DNA of 64,000 nucleotides from Microbacterium sp. MYb45 (lineage in GTDB: Bacteria; Actinomycetota; Actinomycetes; Actinomycetales; Microbacteriaceae): assembly GCF_002979655.1 (NCBI RefSeq), contig NZ_PCPG01000010.1:1-64000 (forward strand). The letters run 5' to 3'. Positions 10,508 to 18,389 of this stretch are shown here, in pieces. Below the pieces are notes generated by a model. It was not told the DNA's origin, made no database searches, and was given only the letters and a program-made list of their open reading frames with translations. The position numbers were made by a program, and so were the translations under genes. The number at the start of each line of letters is the position of its first letter. Position 1 is the stretch's first letter.

Positions 10508-11959
10508 ATGGCACGCGCGACGATCATCGGATCCGGACCCAACGGCCTCGCCGCCGGGGTGGCGCTCGCCCGCACCGGCTATGAGGTCCGCGTTCTCGAG
10601 GCCGCTGACACGATCGGCGGCGGGCTGCGCACCCGAGAAGGGACGCTTCCGGGCTTCCGCCACGACGTGTGCTCCGCCGTGCATCCGGCGGCGGTGTCCT
10701 CGCCGTTCTTCCACGCCTTCCGGCTCGACGAGCGCATCGAATGGATCCGCCCCGACATCTCGTTCGCCCACCCCCTCGACGGCGGCCGCGCGGCCGTCGC
10801 CTGGCGGGACATCGAGCGCACCGCCGCCGCCCTCGGACCCGACCGCGACGCCTGGCTGACCCGCCTGCGTCCGCTCAGCACGCACATCGAAGGGGTGACG
10901 GACTTCACGGGCAATCAACTCCTCCGGATGCCGGCCGACCCCGTCACCGCGGTGCGCTACGCGATCCGGATGCTCGACCAGGGCACCCCTCTCGCCCGCG
11001 TCTCGTTCCGGGCCGAGGAGGCCGCCGCCCTGATGTCGGGAGTCGTGGCCCACGCGAACTCCCCGCAGCCGACCCTCGCCGGGGCGGCAGCGGGGCTCCT
11101 CCTCGCCGCTCTCGCCCACGCCGGAGGCTGGCCCTACCCGCGCGGCGGTTCGCAGACCATCGCCGATGCACTGGTGGCCGACCTCGAAGCGCACGGGGGA
11201 ACGGTCGAGACCGGTGCGCGCGTGAACGATTTGCGCACCCTGGACGCGGGCGACCCCTCCCGCGGGGACGTGCTCCTGCTGAACACCTCGCCCCGCCTCG
11301 CCCTCACCCACCCCGACGTGCCGGCCGGATATGCCAGAGCGCTCCGCGGCTACCGATACGGCGCCGCCGCGGCCAAGGTGGACTTCGCGCTCGACGGCCC
11401 CATCCCGTGGTCGAACCCGGAGGTGCGGAACGCGGTGACCCTGCACCTCGGCGGCACCCGCGAAGAGGTGTGGGCGAGCGAGAACGCCGTGGCCGCGGGT
11501 CGTGTGAGCGCGTGCCCCTACGTGCTCGCCGTGCAGCCCTCCGTCTTCGACCCGACGCGCGCGCCCGAGGGCAAGGCCGTCCTGTGGGCCTACATCCACG
11601 TGCCGAACGGCTCCGACCTCGATCCCACCGACCTCATCACGGCGCAGGTGGAGCGCTTTGCGCCGGGCTTCCGGGATCTGATCCTGGCTCATCACGCGGT
11701 GCCCGCGTCGTCTCGGGGGGCGATCAACCCCGGGGAGATCGGCGGCGACATCTCCGGTGGCGTGTTCGACATCCGGCAGGCGCTGCGGCGCCCCGTGGTC
11801 TCTCCGACGCCCTGGCGCACCCCGATGCGCGGGGTGTACCTGGCGTCGGCATCGACTCCGCCCGGCCCCGCGGTGAACGGCATGGCAGGCTGGCACGCGG
11901 CCCGCACCGTGCTGCACGACGCGGGGATGCCGGCCGGGCTCGACGACGTGTTCGGCTGA
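10508..11959 (+). CDS. FAD-dependent oxidoreductase, phytoene desaturase-like
   Basis: 483 aa. The N-terminus ATIIGSGPNGLAAGVALARTGYEVRVLEAADTIGGG is the Rossmann dinucleotide-binding motif with the extra conserved loop of the amine oxidase/phytoene desaturase superfamily. The C-terminus (PMRGVYLASASTPPGPAVNGMAGWHAARTVL) is the second FAD contact of the same group. Members desaturate carotenoids or act on retinoids and related lipids. No other carotenoid genes are nearby, so substrate is unknown. The start is ATG, 65 bases from the divergent gene. Confidence 0.88.
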   Translation: MARATIIGSGPNGLAAGVALARTGYEVRVLEAADTIGGGLRTREGTLPGFRHDVCSAVHPAAVSSPFFHAFRLDERIEWIRPDISFAHPLDGGRAAVAWRDIERTAAALGPDRDAWLTRLRPLSTHIEGVTDFTGNQLLRMPADPVTAVRYAIRMLDQGTPLARVSFRAEEAAALMSGVVAHANSPQPTLAGAAAGLLLAALAHAGGWPYPRGGSQTIADALVADLEAHGGTVETGARVNDLRTLDAGDPSRGDVLLLNTSPRLALTHPDVPAGYARALRGYRYGAAAAKVDFALDGPIPWSNPEVRNAVTLHLGGTREEVWASENAVAAGRVSACPYVLAVQPSVFDPTRAPEGKAVLWAYIHVPNGSDLDPTDLITAQVERFAPGFRDLILAHHAVPASSRGAINPGEIGGDISGGVFDIRQALRRPVVSPTPWRTPMRGVYLASASTPPGPAVNGMAGWHAARTVLHDAGMPAGLDDVFG

Positions 11960-12019
11960 CGCTCGATCGGCGGCGACGCCGGGGTACCGGAATCGAGATG
12001 CCGCGGCCAGGATGGGAGC

Positions 12020-13063
12020 ATGCGCTACGAGATCCCCGCGCCGATGCTCGCCAAGGCCGTGCCGGCGGTTCCCGATCCGGCGAAGACCTCCGGCGGGCTC
12101 CTGTTCGAACCCAAGTGGGACGGCTTCCGCGGCCTCATCGCCTGGGACGGCGAGACCGTGGAGATCGGCTCCCGGGGCGCGAAGCCCCTCACCCGCTACT
12201 TCCCCGAGCTGGTCGAGGCGATCCCCGAGCTGCTGCCCGGACCGTGCCTGCTCGACGGCGAGATCGTCGTCGCCACCGGAGCACTCGGCTCGCAGCGCCT
12301 CGACTGGGAGGCGCTGAGCCAGCGCATCCACCCGGCGGCCTCACGCGTCGCGAAGCTCGCGGCGGAGACGCCGGCGATGTTCATCGCCTTCGATCTGCTC
12401 GCCCTCGGCGACGACGACCTGTTGACGCAGCCCTTCGAGACCCGCCGGTCCCGTCTCGAGACACTCATGGATGGCGTCGAGCATCCGCTGCACCTCACCC
12501 GCACGACTCGAGACCGCGACGCGGCCGTCCGCTGGCTCGCCGAATTCGAAGGAGCAGGACTCGACGGTGTCGTCGCCAAGCCCCTCGACCAGCCGTATGC
12601 GCCGGGGAAGCGGACGCTGTTCAAGATCAAGCACGCCCGCACGGCCGATGTGGTGGCGCTCGGCTACCGCATCCACAAGTCCGGCTCGGGCGTCGGATCG
12701 CTCCTGGTCGGGCTGTACGGCGACGACGGGGTGCTGCGGCAGGTCGGCGGCGTGGCCGCCTGGAGTGACGTGCGGCGGCAGGAACTCGTCGAGGAGCTCG
12801 CTCCCCTCGTCGAGCGCGACGACAGCGGCGAGGCGCTGACCGCAGAAGGCGAGCGGTCACGGTTCAGCGGCAGCAAGGACGTCTCGTTCGTGCGGCTGCG
12901 CCCCGAGCGGGTGCTCGAGGTGCGCTACGACCAGCTCGAGGGCGCCCGCTTCCGCCACACGGTGCAGTTCGAGCGGTGGCGGCCCGACCGTGACGCCCGC
13001 TCCTGCACCTACGACCAGCTCGACACGGTCGCGGGCTACGACCTCGCCGACGTCCTCCGCTGA
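12020..13063 (+). CDS. ligC: ATP-dependent DNA ligase, LigC type
   Basis: 347 aa. Nucleotidyltransferase motif I is KWDGFR with the adenylated lysine at residue 32. LDGEIVV (motif III), FIAFDLLAL (IIIa), LDGVVAKPL (IV) and FKIKHARTADVV (V) follow in order, then an OB-fold domain from about residue 215 with KDVSFVRLRPERVLEVRYDQLEG. Length and order match the stand-alone LigC ligases of actinobacteria, which act in repair, including back-up end joining. It neighbours a LigD-type polymerase domain gene, separated by a small antitoxin gene. No Ku gene is in this window. Confidence 0.92.
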   Translation: MRYEIPAPMLAKAVPAVPDPAKTSGGLLFEPKWDGFRGLIAWDGETVEIGSRGAKPLTRYFPELVEAIPELLPGPCLLDGEIVVATGALGSQRLDWEALSQRIHPAASRVAKLAAETPAMFIAFDLLALGDDDLLTQPFETRRSRLETLMDGVEHPLHLTRTTRDRDAAVRWLAEFEGAGLDGVVAKPLDQPYAPGKRTLFKIKHARTADVVALGYRIHKSGSGVGSLLVGLYGDDGVLRQVGGVAAWSDVRRQELVEELAPLVERDDSGEALTAEGERSRFSGSKDVSFVRLRPERVLEVRYDQLEGARFRHTVQFERWRPDRDARSCTYDQLDTVAGYDLADVLR

Positions 13064-13163
13064 CGGGCCGTTCGGAGAGGTCCTACAGAGATCTCGTACC
13101 CTTCGCCGTTCACGGGAGCAGAGCGATCATCTGAGGCCTCGCCGGCATCGCGTGGATGAACCT
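13036..13163 (-). pseudogene. Possible remnant of a toxin gene
   Basis: An in-frame GTG (GTGTGA arrangement) overlaps the antitoxin stop and opens a reading frame of about 42 codons starting VKVHPRDAGEASDD, then running into the end of ligC. From memory of similar actinobacterial pairs, the toxin partner of this kind of antitoxin begins with a KVHPRA-like segment. If so, only the first few codons remain and the rest has been lost. This is an inference from a very short match and may be wrong. Confidence 0.3.
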
Positions 13164-13427
13164 TCACACGGCTGCAGCCGACAACGCGTCGCGGATCACC
13201 TCGGATCGAGTTTTGCCTTCGCGTTCCGCACGGGCGTCGAGCGCCGCGATCTCGTCGAGAGTAAGCCGCAGCGCCACGACTTGCGATGGTGCCGCTCCGC
13301 GTCCCGGCCGCCCGCGACCGCGCTTCTTGAGAACCTCTGCGTCGTATCCGGCTTCCGCTTCGGCAGACCACGCGGCGATCTGCTCCTCGGTGACCGGACT
13401 GCCGTTGATGGTTTCGCGCGAGATCAT
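13164..13427 (-). CDS. Ribbon-helix-helix antitoxin-like protein
   Basis: 87 aa. The C-terminal half (VVALRLTLDEIAALDARAEREGKTRSEVIRDALSAA) is a ribbon-helix-helix DNA-binding domain of the CopG/MetJ type. The N-terminal half (ISRETINGSPVTEEQIAAWSAEAEAGYD) resembles the toxin-binding part of antitoxins from actinobacterial toxin-antitoxin pairs. The start is an ATG in an AT-rich patch (13420-13440), which could be its promoter. A downstream toxin gene of normal size is absent. It interrupts the ligC/polymerase-domain pair and may be an orphan antitoxin left after toxin decay. Confidence 0.78.
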   Translation of the reverse strand: MISRETINGSPVTEEQIAAWSAEAEAGYDAEVLKKRGRGRPGRGAAPSQVVALRLTLDEIAALDARAEREGKTRSEVIRDALSAAAV

Positions 13428-13464
13428 ATCAATAGTGTTATACGAAAATGCCCGGCCCGCAAGG

Positions 13465-14538
13465 TCAGTCCTTCTCGGCGGGAGTACCGTCTTCATCCCA
13501 GTTCGCGGCGACCTTCTTGCTCGGCTGTACGCGGGGCGGCTCCCCCGGCATCTTCGGGAACTCCGGTGGGAACGGCAGCTCTCCCAGCCCGTTCTCCCTG
13601 TCGCGCTCCCACCACTCCAGCAGCGTGTCGATGCGGCCGGGAGAAGCCTGCATCGTCGCCCAAGGGTCACCGAACTCCTCGAGGCGCTTCGGGATGCTGC
13701 GCACCGTGAACGTGCGCGGATCCAAGCCGTCGAGCTCCTCCCACTGCACCGGCGTCGAGACCGTCGCCCCCGGCAGCGCGCGCGGGCTGTAGGCGCCGGC
13801 CATCGTCCGGTCGCGGTTGGCCTGGTTGAAGTCGACGAAGATCCGCTCCCCGCGCTCCTCCTTCCACCAGTTCGTGGTGACCTGCTCCGGCATCCGCCGC
13901 TCCAGTTCGCGCCCGGCCGCGATCACGCCGTGCCGCACATCCAGGAACTCGTGGGTCGGCTCGATGGGAGCGAAGACATGCAGACCGCGGTTGCCGCTGG
14001 TCTTGGCGAACGCCTCGAGTCCCGCCTCGCGCAGCACCTCGCGCAGCGTGTGCGCCGCGGTCACGGCATCCGCGAAGTCCGTGCCCGGCTGCGGGTCGAG
14101 GTCGATGCGCAGTTCGACCGGGTTGTCGGCGTCGGTCGCCAGCGACGCCCAGGGGTGGAACACGATCGTGTTCATCTGCACAGCCCAGACGATCGCGCTC
14201 GCCCTGTTGAGCACGATCTGCGGATGCTGACGTCCGCTGTTGTACGTGACAGTGACGGCGTCGACGAAGTCGGGCGTCCCCTTGGGCGGGTTCTTCGAGA
14301 AGAAGCCCTCGGCGGGCGGTCCATCGGACGCGCCGACGCCGTCGCGGAAGCGCTCGAGCGACACCGGACGGTTGCCGTTGGCCGCGAGGAAGGGAACCGC
14401 AACGAGCTGGGCGTACTCGGCCAACTCCGCCTTCGTGATGCCGAGATCGGGCCACACCACCCGGTTCGGGCTCGAGAGGGCCACATCGCGCTCTCCGTCG
14501 GAGTCGGCGATGGTCAGGGTCACACGTTCTGAGGCCAT
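13465..14538 (-). CDS. LigD-type polymerase/primase domain protein
   Basis: 357 aa stand-alone PolDom, the archaeo-eukaryotic primase-like polymerase used in bacterial non-homologous end joining. The catalytic pair is visible as RIDLDPQPG (Asp146 and Asp148). AKTSGNRGLHVFAPI is the conserved nucleotide-binding segment and VDFNQANRDRTMAGAYSPRALPGATVSTPVQWEEL is the C-terminal signature. The ligase and nuclease domains of full LigD are absent; the separate LigC gene next door may supply the ligase. Start is ATG. Family assignment is secure, the biological pathway inferred. Confidence 0.9.
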   Translation of the reverse strand: MASERVTLTIADSDGERDVALSSPNRVVWPDLGITKAELAEYAQLVAVPFLAANGNRPVSLERFRDGVGASDGPPAEGFFSKNPPKGTPDFVDAVTVTYNSGRQHPQIVLNRASAIVWAVQMNTIVFHPWASLATDADNPVELRIDLDPQPGTDFADAVTAAHTLREVLREAGLEAFAKTSGNRGLHVFAPIEPTHEFLDVRHGVIAAGRELERRMPEQVTTNWWKEERGERIFVDFNQANRDRTMAGAYSPRALPGATVSTPVQWEELDGLDPRTFTVRSIPKRLEEFGDPWATMQASPGRIDTLLEWWERDRENGLGELPFPPEFPKMPGEPPRVQPSKKVAANWDEDGTPAEKD

Positions 14539-14608
14539 GCTCCGACCCTAGAGCGATGCCCCGACCGACGGAACCCCGCACCGCGGGGGCCACCGGCTCA
14601 GGTACCGT

Positions 14609-15748
14609 TCAGTCGCCGAGGGCGACAGCCAGCGCGAGAACCGGGGTGAGCGCATCCCGCTCGACGACGATCGACGGACCCGCGGAGTCGACGATCACGC
14701 CCGCCATGTCGGAATGGCTCGACAGGACCTTCGCCAGCTGCTCCGGCTCGAACGGCAGCGGTCGGTCTCCGCGGCCCAGCGCGATCACCTCGAGGGGGTG
14801 GGAGAACAGCTGCAGGAAGCGGCGCCCGTCGGTGGTCTGCGCCTCGGCGATACCGGCCTGGCCGCTGCCGTCACCCTCGTTCACGGCGACCCACATCCGC
14901 TTCACCGCGAGCGCTTCACCGACCTTGAGCGTCGAGTCCTGCTCGCGCGGAGCGGCGAGGATCGTCTTGACGGTCATGTCGACGTCGGCCTGCTCGAGCG
15001 TCTTCTGCAGCAGATCGGTGGGGAACACCACGCGATGCGGGGCGGAGGCGTTGTCGACGATGAGGCCGGCGAAGTCACCGGACACGACCTGCTGGAGCAC
15101 GGACGTCACCGGCTGCGCGACGGCAGAGGTCGCGGCGGGGTCGGCTTCGAGCTGCACCGAGTCGCGCACGGCACGGGCCGAGCTGAACGCCAGCATGAAC
15201 TGCCGGTCGTCGTTGTCGCGCACGACCGCGACCGACAGCGGCTTTCCCTCGCTGATCTGCGCACGCGCGTCGCCGTTCACGCGGATGTAGAGGTGGCCCT
15301 GGAGCGCCTGACGCATCACACCGAGGAGCTGGTCGTTGCTCGCGCCCGCCTCGATCTCGGTGAGAGCCTCGCGGAGCAGCACGTTGTCCTTCATCCCAGC
15401 GACGGTCTCGGTCTGCTCGGGCGGCAGGGGCGAGGCGAGCGGAAGACGCCGTTCCTCGGGAGCTGCGGGCTGCGCAGGCGGAGCGGGCTGCACCGGACGC
15501 GGGTCCGCGGCTGCTGCCTCGGGCTGCGCATCGGAGGTCGGCAGCGCGACCTCGGGTCCGGCCTGGGCGCCGACGCCACGGAACGCCTGCACCGAGATGC
15601 CGATCGACGGCGCCTCGACGGGCTGCTCGACCTCGGTCACGGCATGATCGGCGTTCACGGCATCCGACCCGGTCGCGGTCTCCTCTGCGTCGGGCGCGGG
15701 GGTGACGGCATCGTCTGCGGACTTCTTGCGGCGGGAGAAGAGGGCCAT
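14609..15748 (-). CDS. SseB-domain protein
   Basis: 379 aa. The N-terminus is basic (ALFSRRKKSADD), then a disordered region rich in Ala, Pro, Glu and Asp to about residue 110. The remainder contains two SseB-like modules, one around LREALTEIEAGASNDQLLGVMRQALQGHLYIRV and another around TLKVGEALAVKRMWVAV. SseB domains are widespread in actinobacteria, with unclear cellular function; some relate to secretion or stress. No signal peptide is visible, so it is probably cytosolic. It lies 62 bases downstream of the helicase gene on the same strand and may be co-transcribed. Confidence 0.82.
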   Translation of the reverse strand: MALFSRRKKSADDAVTPAPDAEETATGSDAVNADHAVTEVEQPVEAPSIGISVQAFRGVGAQAGPEVALPTSDAQPEAAAADPRPVQPAPPAQPAAPEERRLPLASPLPPEQTETVAGMKDNVLLREALTEIEAGASNDQLLGVMRQALQGHLYIRVNGDARAQISEGKPLSVAVVRDNDDRQFMLAFSSARAVRDSVQLEADPAATSAVAQPVTSVLQQVVSGDFAGLIVDNASAPHRVVFPTDLLQKTLEQADVDMTVKTILAAPREQDSTLKVGEALAVKRMWVAVNEGDGSGQAGIAEAQTTDGRRFLQLFSHPLEVIALGRGDRPLPFEPEQLAKVLSSHSDMAGVIVDSAGPSIVVERDALTPVLALAVALGD

Positions 15749-15810
15749 AATCAGCCAGCCTAACCGGCATTCCCCCGCGCGCTCCGCCGGTGACCGGCGC
15801 GCGGCGCGGG

Positions 15811-18285
15811 CTAGATCTTCTCGATCGGCGCGACCTTGATGAGGAGCTTCTTCTGCCCCGCCGAGTCGAACCGCACGTGGGCGATGCGCTTCGCACCCTC
15901 GCCGGTCACGGCATCCACCCGCCCTTCGCCGAAGTCGACGTGACGGATGCGGTCGCCCGCCGTGAGCTCGAGGTCGCCGTTGTCGCGCATCTTGGCCGTG
16001 ACCCGGTTGGGGAACTTGTCCATCGCGGTCGACAGCGGCTTCAGGGAGTCGCGACCGGGCAGCGCCTTGACGGCGAACCGGTCGCTGGAGCCGGAACCGC
16101 CGAACCCGCCCTGGCGACGGGCGTTGAGCGCCCGCGACTGCATGCCCCCGCGGGAGTTCACATCTCCCGGCGACTGCCGCCAGTCGATGAGGTTCGCCGG
16201 GATCTCCTGCAGGAAGCGGCTGGGCATCGCCACGGTGACCTCGCCGAACTGCGCTCTCGTCATGGCGAGCGACAGGTGCAGCCGCTTGCGCGCCCGTGTG
16301 ATGCCGACGTAGAAGAGGCGTCGCTCCTCCTGCGGCCCACCGGGCTCTCCCGCCGAGATGCGGTGCGGGATCAGATCTTCCTCGACACCCGTGACGAAGA
16401 CGGCGTCGTATTCGAGGCCCTTCGCCGTGTGCATGGTCATGAGAGAGACCGACCCGGACTCGTCGTCGAGGTCGTCGGCATCGGACACCAGCGCGACCTC
16501 GGTGAGGAAGTCGACGATCGTGCCCTCGGGGTTGTTGCGGGCGAAGTCGCGGGCGACGGCCACGAACTCGTCGAGGTTCTCGACACGGGCCTCGTCCTGC
16601 GGGTCGCGGCTGGCGCGCAGCGCGTCGAGGTAGCCGCTCTTGCCGAGCAGCACGCCCAGACCATCAGCCACGCTCGTGGGGGGCGGCACCTCGCCGGTGG
16701 CGGGAGTCAGGATCGCGGCGGCTTCGGCGAGCACGGCGTCGAGCTGCCCGATCGCCGCCTGGATCTTCGGTCCGACCCCGAGCTGACCCGGCATCGACAG
16801 CGCGTCGCGGAAGCTGATGCCGTGGTCTTCGGCGAACCGGGCGATGGCCGTCTCGGTCACATCTCCGATGCCGCGCCGCGGCTTGTTCAGGATGCGTCGC
16901 ACCGACATCTCATCGGCCGGGTTCGCGACCGCGACCAGGTAGGCGAGTGCGTCCTTGATCTCGGCGCGGTCGTAGAACTTGGTGCCGCCCATGATCTTGT
17001 AGGGCACCGCGGAGCGGATGAAGATCTCTTCCAGCGCACGGGACTGCGAGTTCGTGCGGTAGAACACGGCCATCTCGGAGTACGGCATGCCCGCACGGTG
17101 CAGCGCCTCGACCTCGTCGGCGACGAACTGCGCCTCGTCGTGCTGCGAGTAGCCGGTGAAGCCGATGATGGCGTCGCCGTCGCCCTTGTCGCTCCAGAGC
17201 TTCTTGTCCTTGCGGTCGAAGTTGTTGCCGATCACCGCGTTCGCGGCGGAGAGGATGTTCTGCGTCGACCGGTAGTTCTGCTCGAGCAGCACCACGCGGG
17301 CGCCCGGGAAGTCACGTTCGAACTCGCTGATGTTGCGGATGTCGGCGCCGCGGAAGGCGTAGATCGACTGGTCGGAGTCGCCGACCACGGTGAGCGAGGC
17401 GCCCGGTTCGCCGGCGTCCGCCGTGGGCGCGGGATCGGGCTCGAAGATCATCATGCCGTTCGAGGCATACGGGTCGGGGGCCGATCCCGCGGCGCCCGAG
17501 ACGGGGCGCGTGAGCTCGTGGATCAGCGAGTACTGCGCGTGGTTCGTGTCCTGGTACTCGTCGACGAGGATGTGTCGGAACCGGCGTCGGTAGGTGTCGG
17601 CGACCTGCGGGAACGCTCGGAACAGGTAGACGGTCTGGCCGATGAGGTCGTCGAAGTCGAAGGCGTTGGCTTTCTGCAACTGCCGCTGGTAATCGGCGAA
17701 GACCTCGACGAAGACCCGCTCGGCCGGGTCGCTCATGTTGGCCTGGCGGGCATACGACTCGGCGTCGGACAGCTCGTTCTTCAGCTTGGAGATGCGCGAC
17801 TGCACGGATGCCGGGGTGAGCCCGTAGGCGTCGGCCTCGTGCTCCTTGACCAGGCGCTTCAGCAGCGCGCGCGAGTCGCCGGAATCATAGATCGTGAACG
17901 ACTTCGTGTAGCCGAACTGCTGGGCCTCGCGGCGCAGGATGCGGACGCAGGCGGAGTGGAACGTCGAGATCCACATGCCGCGCGCGGCGTCGCCGATCAG
18001 TCCTTCGACGCGCTCCCGCATCTCGCCGGCCGCCTTGTTCGTGAACGTGATCGCGAGGATCTGGCTCGGCCAGGCTTCGCGCCCGCGGAGCAGCGAGGCG
18101 ATGCGGCGGGTGAGCACGCTCGTCTTGCCCGATCCGGCGCCCGCGACGATGAGGAGTGCGGGCCCGCGATAGGTGACGGCCTCGAGCTGTTGCGGGTTCA
18201 GGCCGGCGAGGAGATCGTCCTGCCCCGGGGCCCCGGAGGAGCGGGGGCCGACGGATCCGGGGACGATGAGAGGAGCTTCGGTCAT
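15811..18285 (-). CDS. pcrA: ATP-dependent DNA helicase PcrA/UvrD1
   Basis: 824 aa superfamily 1A helicase that unwinds DNA 3' to 5' in repair and replication. In order: a Q-motif region (LLAGLNPQQLEAVTYRG), Walker A AGAGSGKTSVLTRR (about residues 50-63), DEYQDTNHAQY (motif II), QNYRSTQNIL (motif IV) and TMHTAKGLEYDAVFVTG (motif V). A C-terminal Tudor-like module (ITAGDRIRHVDFGEGRV-type region) is present, as expected for actinobacterial UvrD1. The ATG has an AAGG SD. Length and motif set are complete. Confidence 0.96.
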   Translation of the reverse strand: MTEAPLIVPGSVGPRSSGAPGQDDLLAGLNPQQLEAVTYRGPALLIVAGAGSGKTSVLTRRIASLLRGREAWPSQILAITFTNKAAGEMRERVEGLIGDAARGMWISTFHSACVRILRREAQQFGYTKSFTIYDSGDSRALLKRLVKEHEADAYGLTPASVQSRISKLKNELSDAESYARQANMSDPAERVFVEVFADYQRQLQKANAFDFDDLIGQTVYLFRAFPQVADTYRRRFRHILVDEYQDTNHAQYSLIHELTRPVSGAAGSAPDPYASNGMMIFEPDPAPTADAGEPGASLTVVGDSDQSIYAFRGADIRNISEFERDFPGARVVLLEQNYRSTQNILSAANAVIGNNFDRKDKKLWSDKGDGDAIIGFTGYSQHDEAQFVADEVEALHRAGMPYSEMAVFYRTNSQSRALEEIFIRSAVPYKIMGGTKFYDRAEIKDALAYLVAVANPADEMSVRRILNKPRRGIGDVTETAIARFAEDHGISFRDALSMPGQLGVGPKIQAAIGQLDAVLAEAAAILTPATGEVPPPTSVADGLGVLLGKSGYLDALRASRDPQDEARVENLDEFVAVARDFARNNPEGTIVDFLTEVALVSDADDLDDESGSVSLMTMHTAKGLEYDAVFVTGVEEDLIPHRISAGEPGGPQEERRLFYVGITRARKRLHLSLAMTRAQFGEVTVAMPSRFLQEIPANLIDWRQSPGDVNSRGGMQSRALNARRQGGFGGSGSSDRFAVKALPGRDSLKPLSTAMDKFPNRVTAKMRDNGDLELTAGDRIRHVDFGEGRVDAVTGEGAKRIAHVRFDSAGQKKLLIKVAPIEKI

Positions 18286-18351
18286 GGCCTTATGAGTCTA
18301 GGCGTCGGCACCGACACTGCGGCACGAGGATGCCCCAGCCGAGGCGGCTGC

Positions 18352-18385
18352 GATGGGGTGCGCGGGACGACCCGCGCACCCCATC
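18352..18385. terminator. Long GC-rich terminator hairpin
   Basis: Perfect 15-base arms (GATGGGGTGCGCGGG and complement) with a 4-base loop, starting 5 bases after the stop of the surface protein gene. It lacks a T run, as is common in actinobacteria. Confidence 0.8.
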
Positions 18386-18389
18386 GATC

